The notes: generated by a model from the sequence alone, not told the origin. A DNA stretch of 64,000 bases from Alphaproteobacteria bacterium (GCA_015654635.1 JAATGP010000020.1:93338-157337); one strand, 5' to 3'; shown: positions 39,107-48,531, counted from the first letter of the stretch. Made by a program: numbers and translations.

Positions 39107-39880
39107 ATGAAAAATCTTATGATCGGTTTTGCGGTTGCTGTGCTGATGTTCGAGGGCGCCCATGCCGCCCAGCCGACGGGGCAGGAGATCATCGCCGCCG
39201 TGGATGCCGCCCGCAATCCTGGCCAAGGTTTCCGCGTCACGGATTTGCTGACCGAATACGTCGGCGGCAAGCCGCAAAGCAGCATGAATCTCGTGATTTT
39301 CGTGCGGCAGAATAAAGTCACCAAGCAGTATGACAATCTGGTGCGTTATGTCTTGCCGGTGCGCGATGCCGGTAAGATGGTGCTGATGAACGGCACCAAT
39401 ATGTGGTTCTACGACCCCTCCTCGAAAGCGAGCGTGCGCATCTCGCCGCAGCAGCGGTTGCTCGGCCAAGCTTCGAATGGCGACGTCGCCACCGTCAACC
39501 TCGCCAAGGATTATACCGCAGCGCTGGTGGGCGAAGAGACGTTGCTCGATGCTGATCGCCAGAACAAGGATTGCTGGCATGTGGATTTAAAGGCCGCCAG
39601 CGATGAAGCGGTCTATAGCCATGTCGAGTATTGGGTGGAGAAGGGCACCTACCGCCAGATCAAGGGCAAGTTCTATTCCGACAGCGGCCGCCTCTTGAAG
39701 ATCGCCTATTATCACAAATTTACGCCCCAGCTTGGCCGTATGGCACCGAGCGAAACCATCGTGATTGATGCGGTCAATCAGAATCTCGTTACCACCATGG
39801 CCGTGTCGGATATGCAGCCGCACGACGTGCCGGATTCCTGGTTTCAGCGCGATTATCTGCCCAGGCTGAAGGCCGAGTGA
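39107..39880 (+). CDS. LolA-like periplasmic protein (outer-membrane lipoprotein-sorting family)
   Basis: A 257-residue exported protein. Signal peptide MKNLMIGFAVAVLMFEGAHA, cleaved before AQPTGQ. The body has GQGFRVTDLLTEYV, then SSMNLVIFVRQNKVTKQYDN, MVLMNGTNMWFYDPSSKASV and HVEYWVEKGTYRQIKGKFY, the pattern of the LolA-like group annotated as outer membrane lipoprotein-sorting proteins, often found with ABC or RND exporters. It likely carries a lipid-like substrate across the periplasm. It overlaps the next open frame by 4 bases if a GTG at 39877 is used. Confidence 0.8.
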   Translation: MKNLMIGFAVAVLMFEGAHAAQPTGQEIIAAVDAARNPGQGFRVTDLLTEYVGGKPQSSMNLVIFVRQNKVTKQYDNLVRYVLPVRDAGKMVLMNGTNMWFYDPSSKASVRISPQQRLLGQASNGDVATVNLAKDYTAALVGEETLLDADRQNKDCWHVDLKAASDEAVYSHVEYWVEKGTYRQIKGKFYSDSGRLLKIAYYHKFTPQLGRMAPSETIVIDAVNQNLVTTMAVSDMQPHDVPDSWFQRDYLPRLKAE

Positions 39881-39885
39881 TAGTG

Positions 39886-41256
39886 ATGAAGCGCGCTGTC
39901 CTCCTTCTCGCGCTCGCCGGTACGGCGCTGCCGGCTTTGGCACAGGAGAACAACGATCTAAACCTCATCCCCGGCACGGTGCAAAGCGCGCCGGACCAGC
40001 CTGCCGCCGCGCCGGGACACGGCAAGTATTTCTTGGAGAATGCCTTCGGCTGGTATTCTTTTCGCGGCAGCCTTGCCGTGCCGCTGGCTGGCGGAATGCC
40101 TTCCGACTGGGCCAACCGCGCCAGCTTCGATGGCCTCGACCAATGGACGCTGGCGCCCAACCTCACTGCCACGGCCAGCGACCGGCTCAGCGTCAGCTTT
40201 ACGGATGGCATCGGCTTTCCCAATGAGGCGGTGCGCAACGATGTGCGCGAGGCCTATCTCACCTGGGAAGCGGCGCCGCAAAGCTATCTCGAAGCCGGCC
40301 GGATCAATGTGCACTACGGCGTGGCCTATGGTTATAACCCGACCGATTATTTTAGCGCCCGCACCAGTGTGGCGCAGTCCTCCGCCGATCCTAGCTCGGC
40401 GCGCTTGAACCGCTTGGGCACGGTCATGCTGCGGGGGCAGAGATTCTTCGATGGCGGTGCGGTGGAGGTGCTGTATGCGCCCAAGCTCCATTCGCCGGTT
40501 GCGCTGGGAACACTGGCAGGTCCACTCGATCCCAAGATTGACCAGACCAATGGCGCCGACCGGGCGCTGGCGGCGTTCAGCTTCGAAGTGGAGGATTTCG
40601 GTCCCCAGTTTTTGGTCGATTATGAAAGCGGGCGCACCAAATTGGGCCTTAACCTGTCGCATCCGATTGGTGCCAGTATCATCGCCTATGGCTCTTGGTC
40701 GGGCGGCAATGCGCCGAGTGTGATTGTCGACGCCATCGCCTTCGGCAAGCGCACCCGTACTTTGCCGTCCATGGTGCCGGTGCTGCCCGCCAGCAGTCTT
40801 TCGCGCAGTTTCAAGAACGATCTATCGGTCGGGGCCTATTGGACTGGGGAAGACAAGATCACCCTCAGTGCCGAGTACAATTTTCATGAAGCCGGATTTT
40901 CGCGCGACGATTGGCGCGGCTGGTTCGCCACGGGGGCAGATCCATCGCTGTCGTCCCTCATGTGGTACCTGCGCGGCTACGCCTCAGATCAACAGCAACC
41001 GATGGGGCGCCATCAGGCCTTCGTGCGTGCCGATTGGACCGAGCCCTTTCATATCGAGCACGCGGATGTCAGCGCCTTTGTGATGACGGACCTTTTGGAT
41101 GGTTCCAGCCTCGGTCAACTGTCGCTCGCCTATGACATTTCCGATTCCTGGAGTGTCAGCGTCTATGGCGGCGGCAGCTGGGGCGGGCGCAAGAGCGAGT
41201 GGGGCAGCCTGCAGAGCGCCAGCAGTATCATTTTCCAACTCGCCCGCTACCTCTAG
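39886..41256 (+). CDS. Outer-membrane beta-barrel protein of the ABC export operon
   Basis: A 456-residue exported protein. Signal peptide MKRAVLLLALAGTALPALAQ. The rest is rich in alternating aromatic and polar strands (DRLSVSFTDGIGF, SYLEAGRINVHYGVAYGYNP, AYWTGEDKITLSAEYNF, SWSVSVYGGGSWGG) with a final strand IIFQLARYL, all signs of an outer-membrane barrel. It is reminiscent of the DUF1302-type barrels that accompany LolA-like proteins. As last gene of the operon it is the likely outer-membrane end of the system. Confidence 0.7.
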   Translation: MKRAVLLLALAGTALPALAQENNDLNLIPGTVQSAPDQPAAAPGHGKYFLENAFGWYSFRGSLAVPLAGGMPSDWANRASFDGLDQWTLAPNLTATASDRLSVSFTDGIGFPNEAVRNDVREAYLTWEAAPQSYLEAGRINVHYGVAYGYNPTDYFSARTSVAQSSADPSSARLNRLGTVMLRGQRFFDGGAVEVLYAPKLHSPVALGTLAGPLDPKIDQTNGADRALAAFSFEVEDFGPQFLVDYESGRTKLGLNLSHPIGASIIAYGSWSGGNAPSVIVDAIAFGKRTRTLPSMVPVLPASSLSRSFKNDLSVGAYWTGEDKITLSAEYNFHEAGFSRDDWRGWFATGADPSLSSLMWYLRGYASDQQQPMGRHQAFVRADWTEPFHIEHADVSAFVMTDLLDGSSLGQLSLAYDISDSWSVSVYGGGSWGGRKSEWGSLQSASSIIFQLARYL

Positions 41257-41328
41257 CGGTCCACGTTTCCACGCTGTGGCCTGCGCTCGACTCGGGGCGG
41301 CGCGATGTATTGCGACAGGTTCCCAAAT

Positions 41329-41342
41329 CTTGGGGGCGGCCA
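41329..41342 (+). repeat. Left copy of 14-bp direct repeat flanking the autotransporter
   Basis: CTTGGGGGCGGCCA, identical to 44496-44509. It lies about 28 bp before the point where the autotransporter frame becomes open. Confidence 0.6.
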
Positions 41343-41501
41343 AAAATGCCTATTTCTTAGATAACTTGATTATTTGGTGAACTGTTTTTCAAATTTCTGA
41401 CACGGACGGCGGAGAACGCCTACAACGCCAATTACGTCATCTACAATCCGATCTCGACCCAACTCGGTATCGGCAACAACTTCCTGCAAGGCGATATCGC
41501 C

Positions 41502-44441
41502 ATGGCGGCGCTCGATACGCCCGCCACCAACATTCCGACCTGGACGCTTTTGTTTTCGCCGTTGACCAGCCCGACCCACGCGACCATCGTGGGATATGGC
41601 GATAACGGCATAGGCTCGACCGGTGCCGGTAGTATCGACTATCGCCGCCGCGTCGCGGAAAACATAATCAGCGTTTTGGGTTCGCTGGATGATCAGGACA
41701 CCATCCTGTTTGGTGCCCCCGATGGCCTGCCGCAGAATCTCTACATGGTGGACTTCAACGACCCGAAATACGGCACGGCCCAAGCCAATATTTATGACTT
41801 CAATATTTTCCATGATGCGGCGCTGCCCAAGGAAGGCATCACCGCGCCGGGCGATTCCGGCGGGCCGCTGATCGTTGATCAAACCTTCAACAAGCAAGTG
41901 ATCGCAGCGGTGTTGTCGGGTGGCGATCGCTTTTACGATTCGCAGCCTTCTGCCAGTTACGGCACCACCTCCTTCTATCAGCCGCTTTATCTCTATTGGG
42001 ATTGGATCGTCGCCAACAACCCCTACAAATATGTCTCGGCCAAGTCGGGTGACGGCAGCTGGACCGATCCGAATCATTGGGTGATCAATCTCGATCCCAA
42101 TTACGTGTCGATTGTGAACGGGGCGCTTTCCAACACGCTGCCCACAACCCCGGCGCAGGGCCTTCCCAGCGGCAACGGCGTCAACTCGCCGAAGTTCGGC
42201 CTGGTCTGCTATTTCAACGATTGCGTTGATATCGCCACCGGTAAGGAAACCATCTATCCCAGCGGCACAGACAGCAGTGCCGCGGCGACTTCGGGCCTGA
42301 CGAATGGCCTTGGCGCGACTCCGGCCCAAGTCGTCTTCACAGAGGGTGATGCTGCTGGCGACACCAATGCGGCGGCGCCAACGCTTTCGCTGGTTGGTCA
42401 GATCATCAAATCGCTGGTCAACTACGAAGGCGTGAGCGTGGGTCAAGCGGCCGAAGGCAGCGCGCCCATCGATGGCATCACCATTCAGGGTGCGCCAGGC
42501 TCGTCCAATTTCGTTCCCAACGATACCGATGGCAATCCCACGACAGGTGCTCCGGCGCGTTATTACGATGTTACGTTGTCGGCACCCGGTACTACGACGC
42601 TGAGCGGTGCCACCGCGGTGATTGACCGCTTGACGATCAATGGCGCCAACACAGGTCTGACGATCGCGGCCAACGGCGCTTTGGGAACGCTGATCGATAC
42701 CACCATCTATGCCGGTACATTCCGTGTTGACGGCCTCTATGTCAGCAATGGCGATATCGCATTGCTCGGCGGGTTGCTCACCGGCAGCGGCACTGTGGCT
42801 GCGCCTTATACCACGGCGGTTCTGGGCGCGATTGCACCAGGAACGGTCGGCACCACCGGTACCCTGACGGTGCAGGGCAATGTCGTGTTGTCGAGCGGTT
42901 CGACCCTTCTTGCGGACGTATCGGCGAGCGCCAGCGATCTGCTTTCCGTTTCGGGCACGATCAACCTCGGAGGAACGGTCGTTGTCTCGCCTGCAGGGGG
43001 CTATACGCCGAAGTGGCATGATGCCAGGACCATCATCTCGGCCAGTGCCATCACGGGCAGCTTTGGAAGCGTTCCCGACACCGTTGCCGGCGTGCTTTAT
43101 CCGACCGTGACGACGGTAACGATCGGCTCGGGTGTTTCGGCCTATCAAACCGAAATCGTTACCTTCCAGGCCGCAACCTTCGCGTCCGTGCTGCCCAATA
43201 TGAGCAGCGATCAGGCGGCCATCGGCGGCTTGCTGGATGCCGATCGCGACGGCTCCTATGCCGCAATGTCCAGCGTCTATGGTGCCATTGATCCCCTGAC
43301 GGGAACCGCCCTCGGTGCTTCACTGGAAAATCTGGCGCCAGACGCCGCCCGTGCGCTGCCTAAGCTCGGCCAGCTCGTGACCGACGCCTACACCGGCTTC
43401 CTTTGGCAGTATCTGGGCGAATTGAGTCCCGAAGGCGACGCCAGGGTCGCGATCCAGACGAGCGCCTTGAAGCTCGCGGAGAATTCCCGCGTGGGGTCGG
43501 TGGAGATGCACAATCTCGTGGCCAATCTTGGCGATATCGACAACAGTTCGGGCGCGGTATCGCCGCGGTCCGCAGAGTCTGGCGGCGGAATGGTTCTGCC
43601 CAAGGGTGTCGGCGCATTCCTGTCGGGCCAGAAGCTCGACGGTATTGTCACCATCGGCGGAGCGGGCGGCAAGGCCGATGTGGACGGCTATCTGATTGCC
43701 ATCGGCGTCGACCTGCCTTTGACACAGCACCTGCGCGGCGGCATTTCTCTTGGGTTTGGTGAAGCGGAAGCCGACTTGCGTTCGGAACCTGCCACCAGCA
43801 GGGCCGCCTATCAACAAGGTGTTGTCTATGGTCTGTACACCTCCGACGCAGGTTATTTTGCAAGTGGCTATCTGGGCGGTCAAATTGAGACTGCGAGCAC
43901 ACATCGCATCGTGGCCGTGGGCGGCTCGAACTTCGCACTCGACGGTCACCTTCACGGGCTATCGCCCTTGCTCGGTGTACAGGCTGGCGCCACGTTCGAC
44001 GACGTCCTCCAGGCCACAATCAAGCCGGCCGTGGGCTTGCAATATGGTGTGCCGGAGTTGTCGGGGTATACGGAAACGGGCGGCCCAGCAGCTCTGACAG
44101 TTCAGACTTACAGGTCGGAAGAGGTCAACTTCCGCGTCGGCTTTGATGCCCAGTGGAAAGTCGAAGTCGCGGAAACCGTGCTAAAGCCATCGGTGCATCT
44201 GTTCTCCGTCAACTATCTCGGCGGCCAGCAAGATGACCTCAAAGCTGGCTTTGCGGCGGCGCCCACCAATTTGGCCTCATTCGCCGTGGCACCGAAAGCG
44301 AAGTCCTGGGCGGAAGTCGGTGTCGGCTTAGAAGCGGATGTCTGCGACAACGCCGCCCTCGGCTTCCATTTCAACGCCAATCCGGGCCGTGGTGACTCTA
44401 GCTATCAGGCCTTTGGCGGCTCGCTGCGCGTCCGGTTCTGA
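41502..44441 (+). CDS. Autotransporter serine protease, probably 5'-truncated (likely pseudogene)
   Basis: The frame is open from 41370 (after a TGA at 41367) but the first usable start is ATG 41502, giving 979 residues without a signal peptide. Coding-like sequence already runs upstream of it (AYNANYVIYNPISTQ, FLQGDIAMAALDTP, where DIAM resembles the trypsin-type Asp site). GDSGGP around Ser119 is the protease nucleophile, but the catalytic His block and export signal are missing. A Ser/Thr/Gly-rich beta-helix follows, then a C-terminal beta-barrel (about 690-979) ending in RVRF. The rest of the gene is intact, so the loss looks recent or reflects an assembly join. Confidence 0.75.
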   Translation: MAALDTPATNIPTWTLLFSPLTSPTHATIVGYGDNGIGSTGAGSIDYRRRVAENIISVLGSLDDQDTILFGAPDGLPQNLYMVDFNDPKYGTAQANIYDFNIFHDAALPKEGITAPGDSGGPLIVDQTFNKQVIAAVLSGGDRFYDSQPSASYGTTSFYQPLYLYWDWIVANNPYKYVSAKSGDGSWTDPNHWVINLDPNYVSIVNGALSNTLPTTPAQGLPSGNGVNSPKFGLVCYFNDCVDIATGKETIYPSGTDSSAAATSGLTNGLGATPAQVVFTEGDAAGDTNAAAPTLSLVGQIIKSLVNYEGVSVGQAAEGSAPIDGITIQGAPGSSNFVPNDTDGNPTTGAPARYYDVTLSAPGTTTLSGATAVIDRLTINGANTGLTIAANGALGTLIDTTIYAGTFRVDGLYVSNGDIALLGGLLTGSGTVAAPYTTAVLGAIAPGTVGTTGTLTVQGNVVLSSGSTLLADVSASASDLLSVSGTINLGGTVVVSPAGGYTPKWHDARTIISASAITGSFGSVPDTVAGVLYPTVTTVTIGSGVSAYQTEIVTFQAATFASVLPNMSSDQAAIGGLLDADRDGSYAAMSSVYGAIDPLTGTALGASLENLAPDAARALPKLGQLVTDAYTGFLWQYLGELSPEGDARVAIQTSALKLAENSRVGSVEMHNLVANLGDIDNSSGAVSPRSAESGGGMVLPKGVGAFLSGQKLDGIVTIGGAGGKADVDGYLIAIGVDLPLTQHLRGGISLGFGEAEADLRSEPATSRAAYQQGVVYGLYTSDAGYFASGYLGGQIETASTHRIVAVGGSNFALDGHLHGLSPLLGVQAGATFDDVLQATIKPAVGLQYGVPELSGYTETGGPAALTVQTYRSEEVNFRVGFDAQWKVEVAETVLKPSVHLFSVNYLGGQQDDLKAGFAAAPTNLASFAVAPKAKSWAEVGVGLEADVCDNAALGFHFNANPGRGDSSYQAFGGSLRVRF

Positions 44442-44495
44442 AGCTCGGCCGGATTGTTCCAATGGGGGCTCGCGCGCAATCGCGGGCCCTTCGCG

Positions 44496-44509
44496 CTTGG
44501 GGGCGGCCA
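44496..44509 (+). repeat. Right copy of 14-bp direct repeat flanking the autotransporter
   Basis: CTTGGGGGCGGCCA, identical to 41329-41342, lying 55 bp after the autotransporter stop and 69 bp before the exonuclease start. The bases after it are also partly similar (TAAAGC against AAAATGC). Confidence 0.6.
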
Positions 44510-44577
44510 TAAAGCGTTATGGATCAAGCCGGAACATGGCGTAAAAGACGGCTGCAGCAGTCCCACAGGGTGTTATT

Positions 44578-45189
44578 TTGAAGATCAAGCTCTACAAGAA
44601 CGATCTGCCGGATGGTCTCGATCTTGGTCCCATCGTTGCCATCGACACCGAAACCTTGGGCCTCAATCCCTTCCGTGACCGGCTCTGCCTGGCACAGCTT
44701 TCGGCCGGCGACGGGGTCTGCCATGCCGTGCAATTCGCGCCTGGGGCATATGCTGCGCCCAATCTGAAGAAGCTTCTGACCGATCCGGCCAAGCTGAAGC
44801 TGTTCCACTTCGCCCGCTTCGATGTCACCATGTTTTTGCGGCATCTTGAGATCGTTACCGCCCCTCTCTATTGCACCAAAATCGCCTCCAAGCTGGTGCG
44901 GACCTATACCGACAAGCATGGGCTGAAGGACCTCGTAAAGGAACTTCTCTCAGTCGATCTCTCCAAAGAGCAGCAAAGCTCCGATTGGGGGGCGGCAGAG
45001 CTCTCCGAGCGGCAACTGGCCTATGCGGCCAATGATGTGGCCTATCTCCATCGCCTCAAGGATGGGCTCGATGGCATGCTGGCACGGGAGGGGCGGACGG
45101 CGATGGCCCAATCCTGCTTTGATTTTCTGCCGACCCGGGCGGCACTGGATCTGGCAGGCTGGGGCGATGTCGATATTTTCGCCCATTAA
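44578..45189 (+). CDS. RNase D-type 3'-5' exonuclease (DEDDy)
   Basis: A 203-residue protein consisting only of the exonuclease domain. The DEDDy residues can be read: Asp23 and Glu25 in AIDTETLGL, Asp82 in FHFARFDVTM, and Tyr149 with Asp153 in YAANDVAYL. It lacks the HRDC domains of full RNase D, a short form common in Alphaproteobacteria. It probably trims structured RNA 3' ends. The start is TTG at 44578; no ATG is available. Confidence 0.9.
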   Translation: MKIKLYKNDLPDGLDLGPIVAIDTETLGLNPFRDRLCLAQLSAGDGVCHAVQFAPGAYAAPNLKKLLTDPAKLKLFHFARFDVTMFLRHLEIVTAPLYCTKIASKLVRTYTDKHGLKDLVKELLSVDLSKEQQSSDWGAAELSERQLAYAANDVAYLHRLKDGLDGMLAREGRTAMAQSCFDFLPTRAALDLAGWGDVDIFAH

Positions 45190-45427
45190 AGCGCCGGACC
45201 ACTGGAAATTCTGCCTTTGAGACAGATATTTACTGGTGTCCGGGAAGCTGGCTTGACCGCGCCAAGGTTTTGGCCACACTTGGCATGAATTTCGCGTTGG
45301 GAAGTTCCCTTATTGCTTTTTGGGGTGCGCCGGGGCTTGGTCTGCGGCACCAAAACGACGCTTTGCCTTGGGTTCGCATCGCCTTGGTCCGCATCGTTCC
45401 TGCCGGGTTTGGTTCATTGGGTGATTC

Positions 45428-46432
45428 ATGCGTAGCGTTCCTGCCAGCCATACAGTCGCGCCGTCGGGCGATCTTGCCGTCGCCCATAGGGTGATTGCGG
45501 CGGCAGGGGATGCTGTCCAGCTTTTGGGTGACGCGCTCGGTCCAGAATTTGGCCGCGCCGTCGATAAGCTAATTGGCGTAAAGGGGAGGGTGATTGTCAG
45601 TGGCATCGGCAAGTCCGGCCACATCGCCCGCAAGCTTGCAGCTACCATGGCTTCCACCGGCACGCCGGCCCATTTTGTCCATCCCTCCGAGGCAAGCCAT
45701 GGCGATCTGGGCGAAATCACCCGCGACGACGCCCTCGTGGTGTTGTCCTGGCGTGGCGAGACAATGGAACTGTCGGATCTCATCGTCTATGCCAAGCGTT
45801 TTGCAATTCCCTTGATCGGCATGGGCTGGGACCCGGAATCGACGCTTCTCAAAGCGGCCGATGTGGCCCTGGTGTTGCCGCATGTGCGCGAATCCTGCCC
45901 GCATGGCCTGGCGCCCACGACCTCGACGACGCTGATGCTGATCCTCGGCGATGCCCTCGCCATGGCGCTGATGGAGCGGCGGGATTTTTCGCTGGATGCC
46001 TATCGCAATCTGCACCCCGGTGGCTCGCTTGGCCGGGCCCTCATCCGGGTGCGCGATCTGATGCACGGCCCCGACGAGCTGCCCCTGAGCGGTGCTGCCA
46101 GCCCGCTGCGCGATGCCATCACAGTGATGGAGAGACACAATTTTGGCTGCGTCGGCATCACCAATGGGGCGGGGGTACTCGCCGGCATCATCACAGATGG
46201 TGATCTGCGCCGCCGCTTCGACCAGAATTTGCACGACGCCAAGGCGGGCGATGTGATGACACGCGCCCCCAAGACTGTGACCTCGGACCAGCTCGCGGCC
46301 GAGGCCCTTGCCCTGATGAACGAAAAGAAGATCACGCAGCTCTTTGTGCTCGACCCCAGCCCCGAGCCTGGGACGGCCAAGCCGGTGGGTGTGCTTCATA
46401 TCCATGATTTGCTGCGCGCAGGGCTCAGATGA
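45428..46432 (+). CDS. kdsD: KdsD/KpsF arabinose-5-phosphate isomerase
   Basis: A 334-residue enzyme converting ribulose-5-phosphate to arabinose-5-phosphate for KDO and thus LPS synthesis. SIS domain (GIGKSGHIARKLAATMASTG, HPSEASHGDLG, SWRGETMELSD, PTTSTTLMLILGDALA) followed by two CBS domains from about residue 205 (RDLMHGPDELPL; GDVMTRAPKTV). It heads a run with lptC, lptA and lptB, overlapping lptC by 4 bases, so LPS sugar supply and LPS export are linked. Confidence 0.95.
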   Translation: MRSVPASHTVAPSGDLAVAHRVIAAAGDAVQLLGDALGPEFGRAVDKLIGVKGRVIVSGIGKSGHIARKLAATMASTGTPAHFVHPSEASHGDLGEITRDDALVVLSWRGETMELSDLIVYAKRFAIPLIGMGWDPESTLLKAADVALVLPHVRESCPHGLAPTTSTTLMLILGDALAMALMERRDFSLDAYRNLHPGGSLGRALIRVRDLMHGPDELPLSGAASPLRDAITVMERHNFGCVGITNGAGVLAGIITDGDLRRRFDQNLHDAKAGDVMTRAPKTVTSDQLAAEALALMNEKKITQLFVLDPSPEPGTAKPVGVLHIHDLLRAGLR

Positions 46433-47193
46433 GCCGCCGCGATCAGATCAGCAGTGCCTCCGCCCAATCCATGCCGTCGCTCCCAGCTGTGGGCGCGCCG
46501 GAAGCGGCTGCCAAGGCGGCCCCGGCTGGCCCCAAAATGCCCAACCCTATGATGGTCGGCGATTGGGCCGCGCGTCAGCGCCTCCGGGCTGTCGATGCCT
46601 TGCGCTATTCGCGTTTTGTCAGCGTCATGAAGGGTATTTTGCCGATTGCAGCCGTGGTGCTGCTGGCCTCGGTCGTGGCCTATTCGGTCATGCCGCGCCA
46701 AAGAGACAAATATGTCGGCGTCAAGCAGAGCGGCAATCTGGCGCGCGATCTGACCATGACCAAATCGAGCTTCACCGGCACCGACGAGAAGGGCAATCCC
46801 TTCAAAGTCACCTTCGCGGAGCTGACCGAGGACCCGACCTCCAAGGACCATAAGCGTGCCGATCTCAAAGAAATCGATGCCGATATGCAGTTTGAAAATC
46901 AAAGCTGGGTCAGTGCCACGGCCAAGCATGGCTGGATCGATAGCGAGGCCGGTATCTTGAAGCTCGACGGTGGGATTTCGATCTTCACCGACAATGGCTA
47001 CACCCTGCAAACGGACCGCGCCACCGCCTATATCCGTGAAAACATCCTGCAGGGCGACACCGCGGTGAGCGGCCATGGTCCTTTGGGCCGCTTTCGCGCT
47101 GACAGCTTTCATGTCGACCGGGTAAAGAAATTAATCAAGCTGAGCGGCCATGTGCACATGACGCTCTTTCCGCAGAAGGCAAGCAAGCAATGA
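46429..47193 (+). CDS. lptC: LptC, LPS export periplasmic bridge protein
   Basis: A 254-residue protein with an Ala/Pro-rich cytoplasmic tail, one membrane anchor near residues 67-86 (GILPIAAVVLLASVVAYSVM) and a periplasmic beta-jellyroll (MTKSSFTGTDEKGNPFKVTF, DSEAGILKLDGGISIFTDNG, SGHGPLGRFRADSFHVD). It passes LPS from LptB2FG to LptA. The long cytoplasmic extension is common in alphaproteobacterial forms. It overlaps lptA by 4 bases. Confidence 0.92.
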   Translation: MSRRDQISSASAQSMPSLPAVGAPEAAAKAAPAGPKMPNPMMVGDWAARQRLRAVDALRYSRFVSVMKGILPIAAVVLLASVVAYSVMPRQRDKYVGVKQSGNLARDLTMTKSSFTGTDEKGNPFKVTFAELTEDPTSKDHKRADLKEIDADMQFENQSWVSATAKHGWIDSEAGILKLDGGISIFTDNGYTLQTDRATAYIRENILQGDTAVSGHGPLGRFRADSFHVDRVKKLIKLSGHVHMTLFPQKASKQ

Positions 47194-47711
47194 GGGGTTT
47201 GGGTTTCGGCATTGCAGCTTTGGCAGCCTTGGCTTGTGGCGGCTTGGCCCAGCAGACCACGATCACCAAGGGCATGATCAATCCGGACGCGCCGATCGAT
47301 ATCTCCGCCAACACCTTCGACGCCGACGCCAACGCCAAATCGGCTTTGTACACCGGCAATGTCGTCATTCATCAGGGCGAGATGATGATGCGCGCCAATA
47401 CGGTGCGGACGAATTTCGTCAACGACAAGCCGAACCGCATTTTCGCCCAAGGCAAAGTCGTCATCGATGCGCCCTCTGGCGTCGCGACGGGTGACAATGG
47501 CGTCTATGACGTCAATCCGCGCATCATCACGCTGACCGGCAATGTCGTGCTGACGAAGGATAAAAACGTCATGCGCGGCAGCCAGCTGGTGGTCAATCTG
47601 ATCACCGGCGTCGCCAAGCTGGATGGCGGTGAGGCGGCTCCCGGCAAGGGCGGTCGCGTTCATGCGCTGTTTTCACCGACGAATAACCAAACTGACGCGC
47701 CAAAACCATGA
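47190..47711 (+). CDS. lptA: LptA, periplasmic LPS transport protein
   Basis: A 173-residue OstA-type beta-jellyroll protein. Signal peptide MRGLGFGIAALAALACGGLAQ, then PIDISANTFDADANAKSALY, GNVVIHQGEMMMRANTVRT, RIFAQGKVVID and LTGNVVLTKDKNVMRGSQLV. It forms the periplasmic bridge to the outer membrane. It lies between lptC and lptB, the normal order. Confidence 0.93.
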   Translation: MRGLGFGIAALAALACGGLAQQTTITKGMINPDAPIDISANTFDADANAKSALYTGNVVIHQGEMMMRANTVRTNFVNDKPNRIFAQGKVVIDAPSGVATGDNGVYDVNPRIITLTGNVVLTKDKNVMRGSQLVVNLITGVAKLDGGEAAPGKGGRVHALFSPTNNQTDAPKP

Positions 47712-47751
47712 TTTTCAATGTTCCTTAAGCATAGATAGGCACAGTTCTCGC

Positions 47752-48531
47752 ATGGACCCGAACCAGACAGCCAATCCAGACACTTCGCGCCCCCGCGTGA
47801 TCGAGGGTGGCAAGGGTTTGGTCGCGACGCGGATCGCCAAAAGCTACAACAAGCGCCCGGTCGTGCGCTCTGTCAGCATCTCGGTGCGGCGTGGCGAGGT
47901 GGTGGGCCTGTTGGGTCCGAACGGTGCGGGCAAGACCACCTGCTTCTATATGATTACCGGGCTCATTCCGACCGATGCGGGCACCATTGAAGTCGATGGT
48001 TATGACGTGACCCGCCTGCCGATGTATCGCAGGGCCCGCATGGGTATCGGCTATCTGCCTCAGGAAGCTTCTATTTTTCGCGGAATGACGGCCGAGGAAA
48101 ACATCCGCGCCACCGCCGAATTGGTGGAACCCGATCCGGGCGCGCTGGAATCGGCGGTGGAAGAACTGCTCGCCGAATTCGGCGTTACCCACGTGCGCAA
48201 CACGCCCGCAATAGCGCTATCGGGCGGCGAACGCCGCCGCGTGGAGATTGCCCGCGCTCTGGCCACCCATCCTTCCTATATCCTGCTCGACGAGCCGCTT
48301 GCGGGTATCGATCCGATTGCGGTGGGCGAAATCCGGTCGCTCGTCAAACATTTGAAAGATCGCGGGGTGGGCGTTCTCATCACCGATCACAACGTGCGCG
48401 ATGCGCTCGACATCATCGACCGCGCTTACATCCTGCATGACGGTGTTGTGCTCAAGGAAGGCACGCCGGACGATATCGTGGCCGACCGCGATGTGCGGCG
48501 GGTCTATTTGGGGGAACGGTTCTCGCTATGA
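47752..48531 (+). CDS. lptB: LptB, LPS export ABC ATPase
   Basis: A 259-residue ATPase. Walker A GPNGAGKT, Q-loop GIGYLPQEASIFRGMT, signature ALSGGERRR, Walker B YILLDEPLAGIDPIA and switch LITDHN, all of the LptB type. The N-terminus has about 20 extra polar residues (MDPNQTANPDTSRPR). It powers extraction of LPS from the inner membrane with LptF/LptG, which are not in this window. rpoN follows after 67 bp. Confidence 0.95.
   Translation: MDPNQTANPDTSRPRVIEGGKGLVATRIAKSYNKRPVVRSVSISVRRGEVVGLLGPNGAGKTTCFYMITGLIPTDAGTIEVDGYDVTRLPMYRRARMGIGYLPQEASIFRGMTAEENIRATAELVEPDPGALESAVEELLAEFGVTHVRNTPAIALSGGERRRVEIARALATHPSYILLDEPLAGIDPIAVGEIRSLVKHLKDRGVGVLITDHNVRDALDIIDRAYILHDGVVLKEGTPDDIVADRDVRRVYLGERFSL

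Noticed and set aside
41370..43148. 592-codon open frame antisense to the autotransporter
   Set aside because: Its sequence is Arg/Asp/Gly-rich with no domain pattern, while the plus strand gives a clear protease passenger and barrel.
45280..45296. Sigma-54-like sequence upstream of kdsD (TTGGCATGAATTTCGCG)
   Set aside because: GG and GC are 10 bases apart, but the -12 element is TCGC rather than TTGC, there is no activator site nearby, and kdsD is a housekeeping gene.
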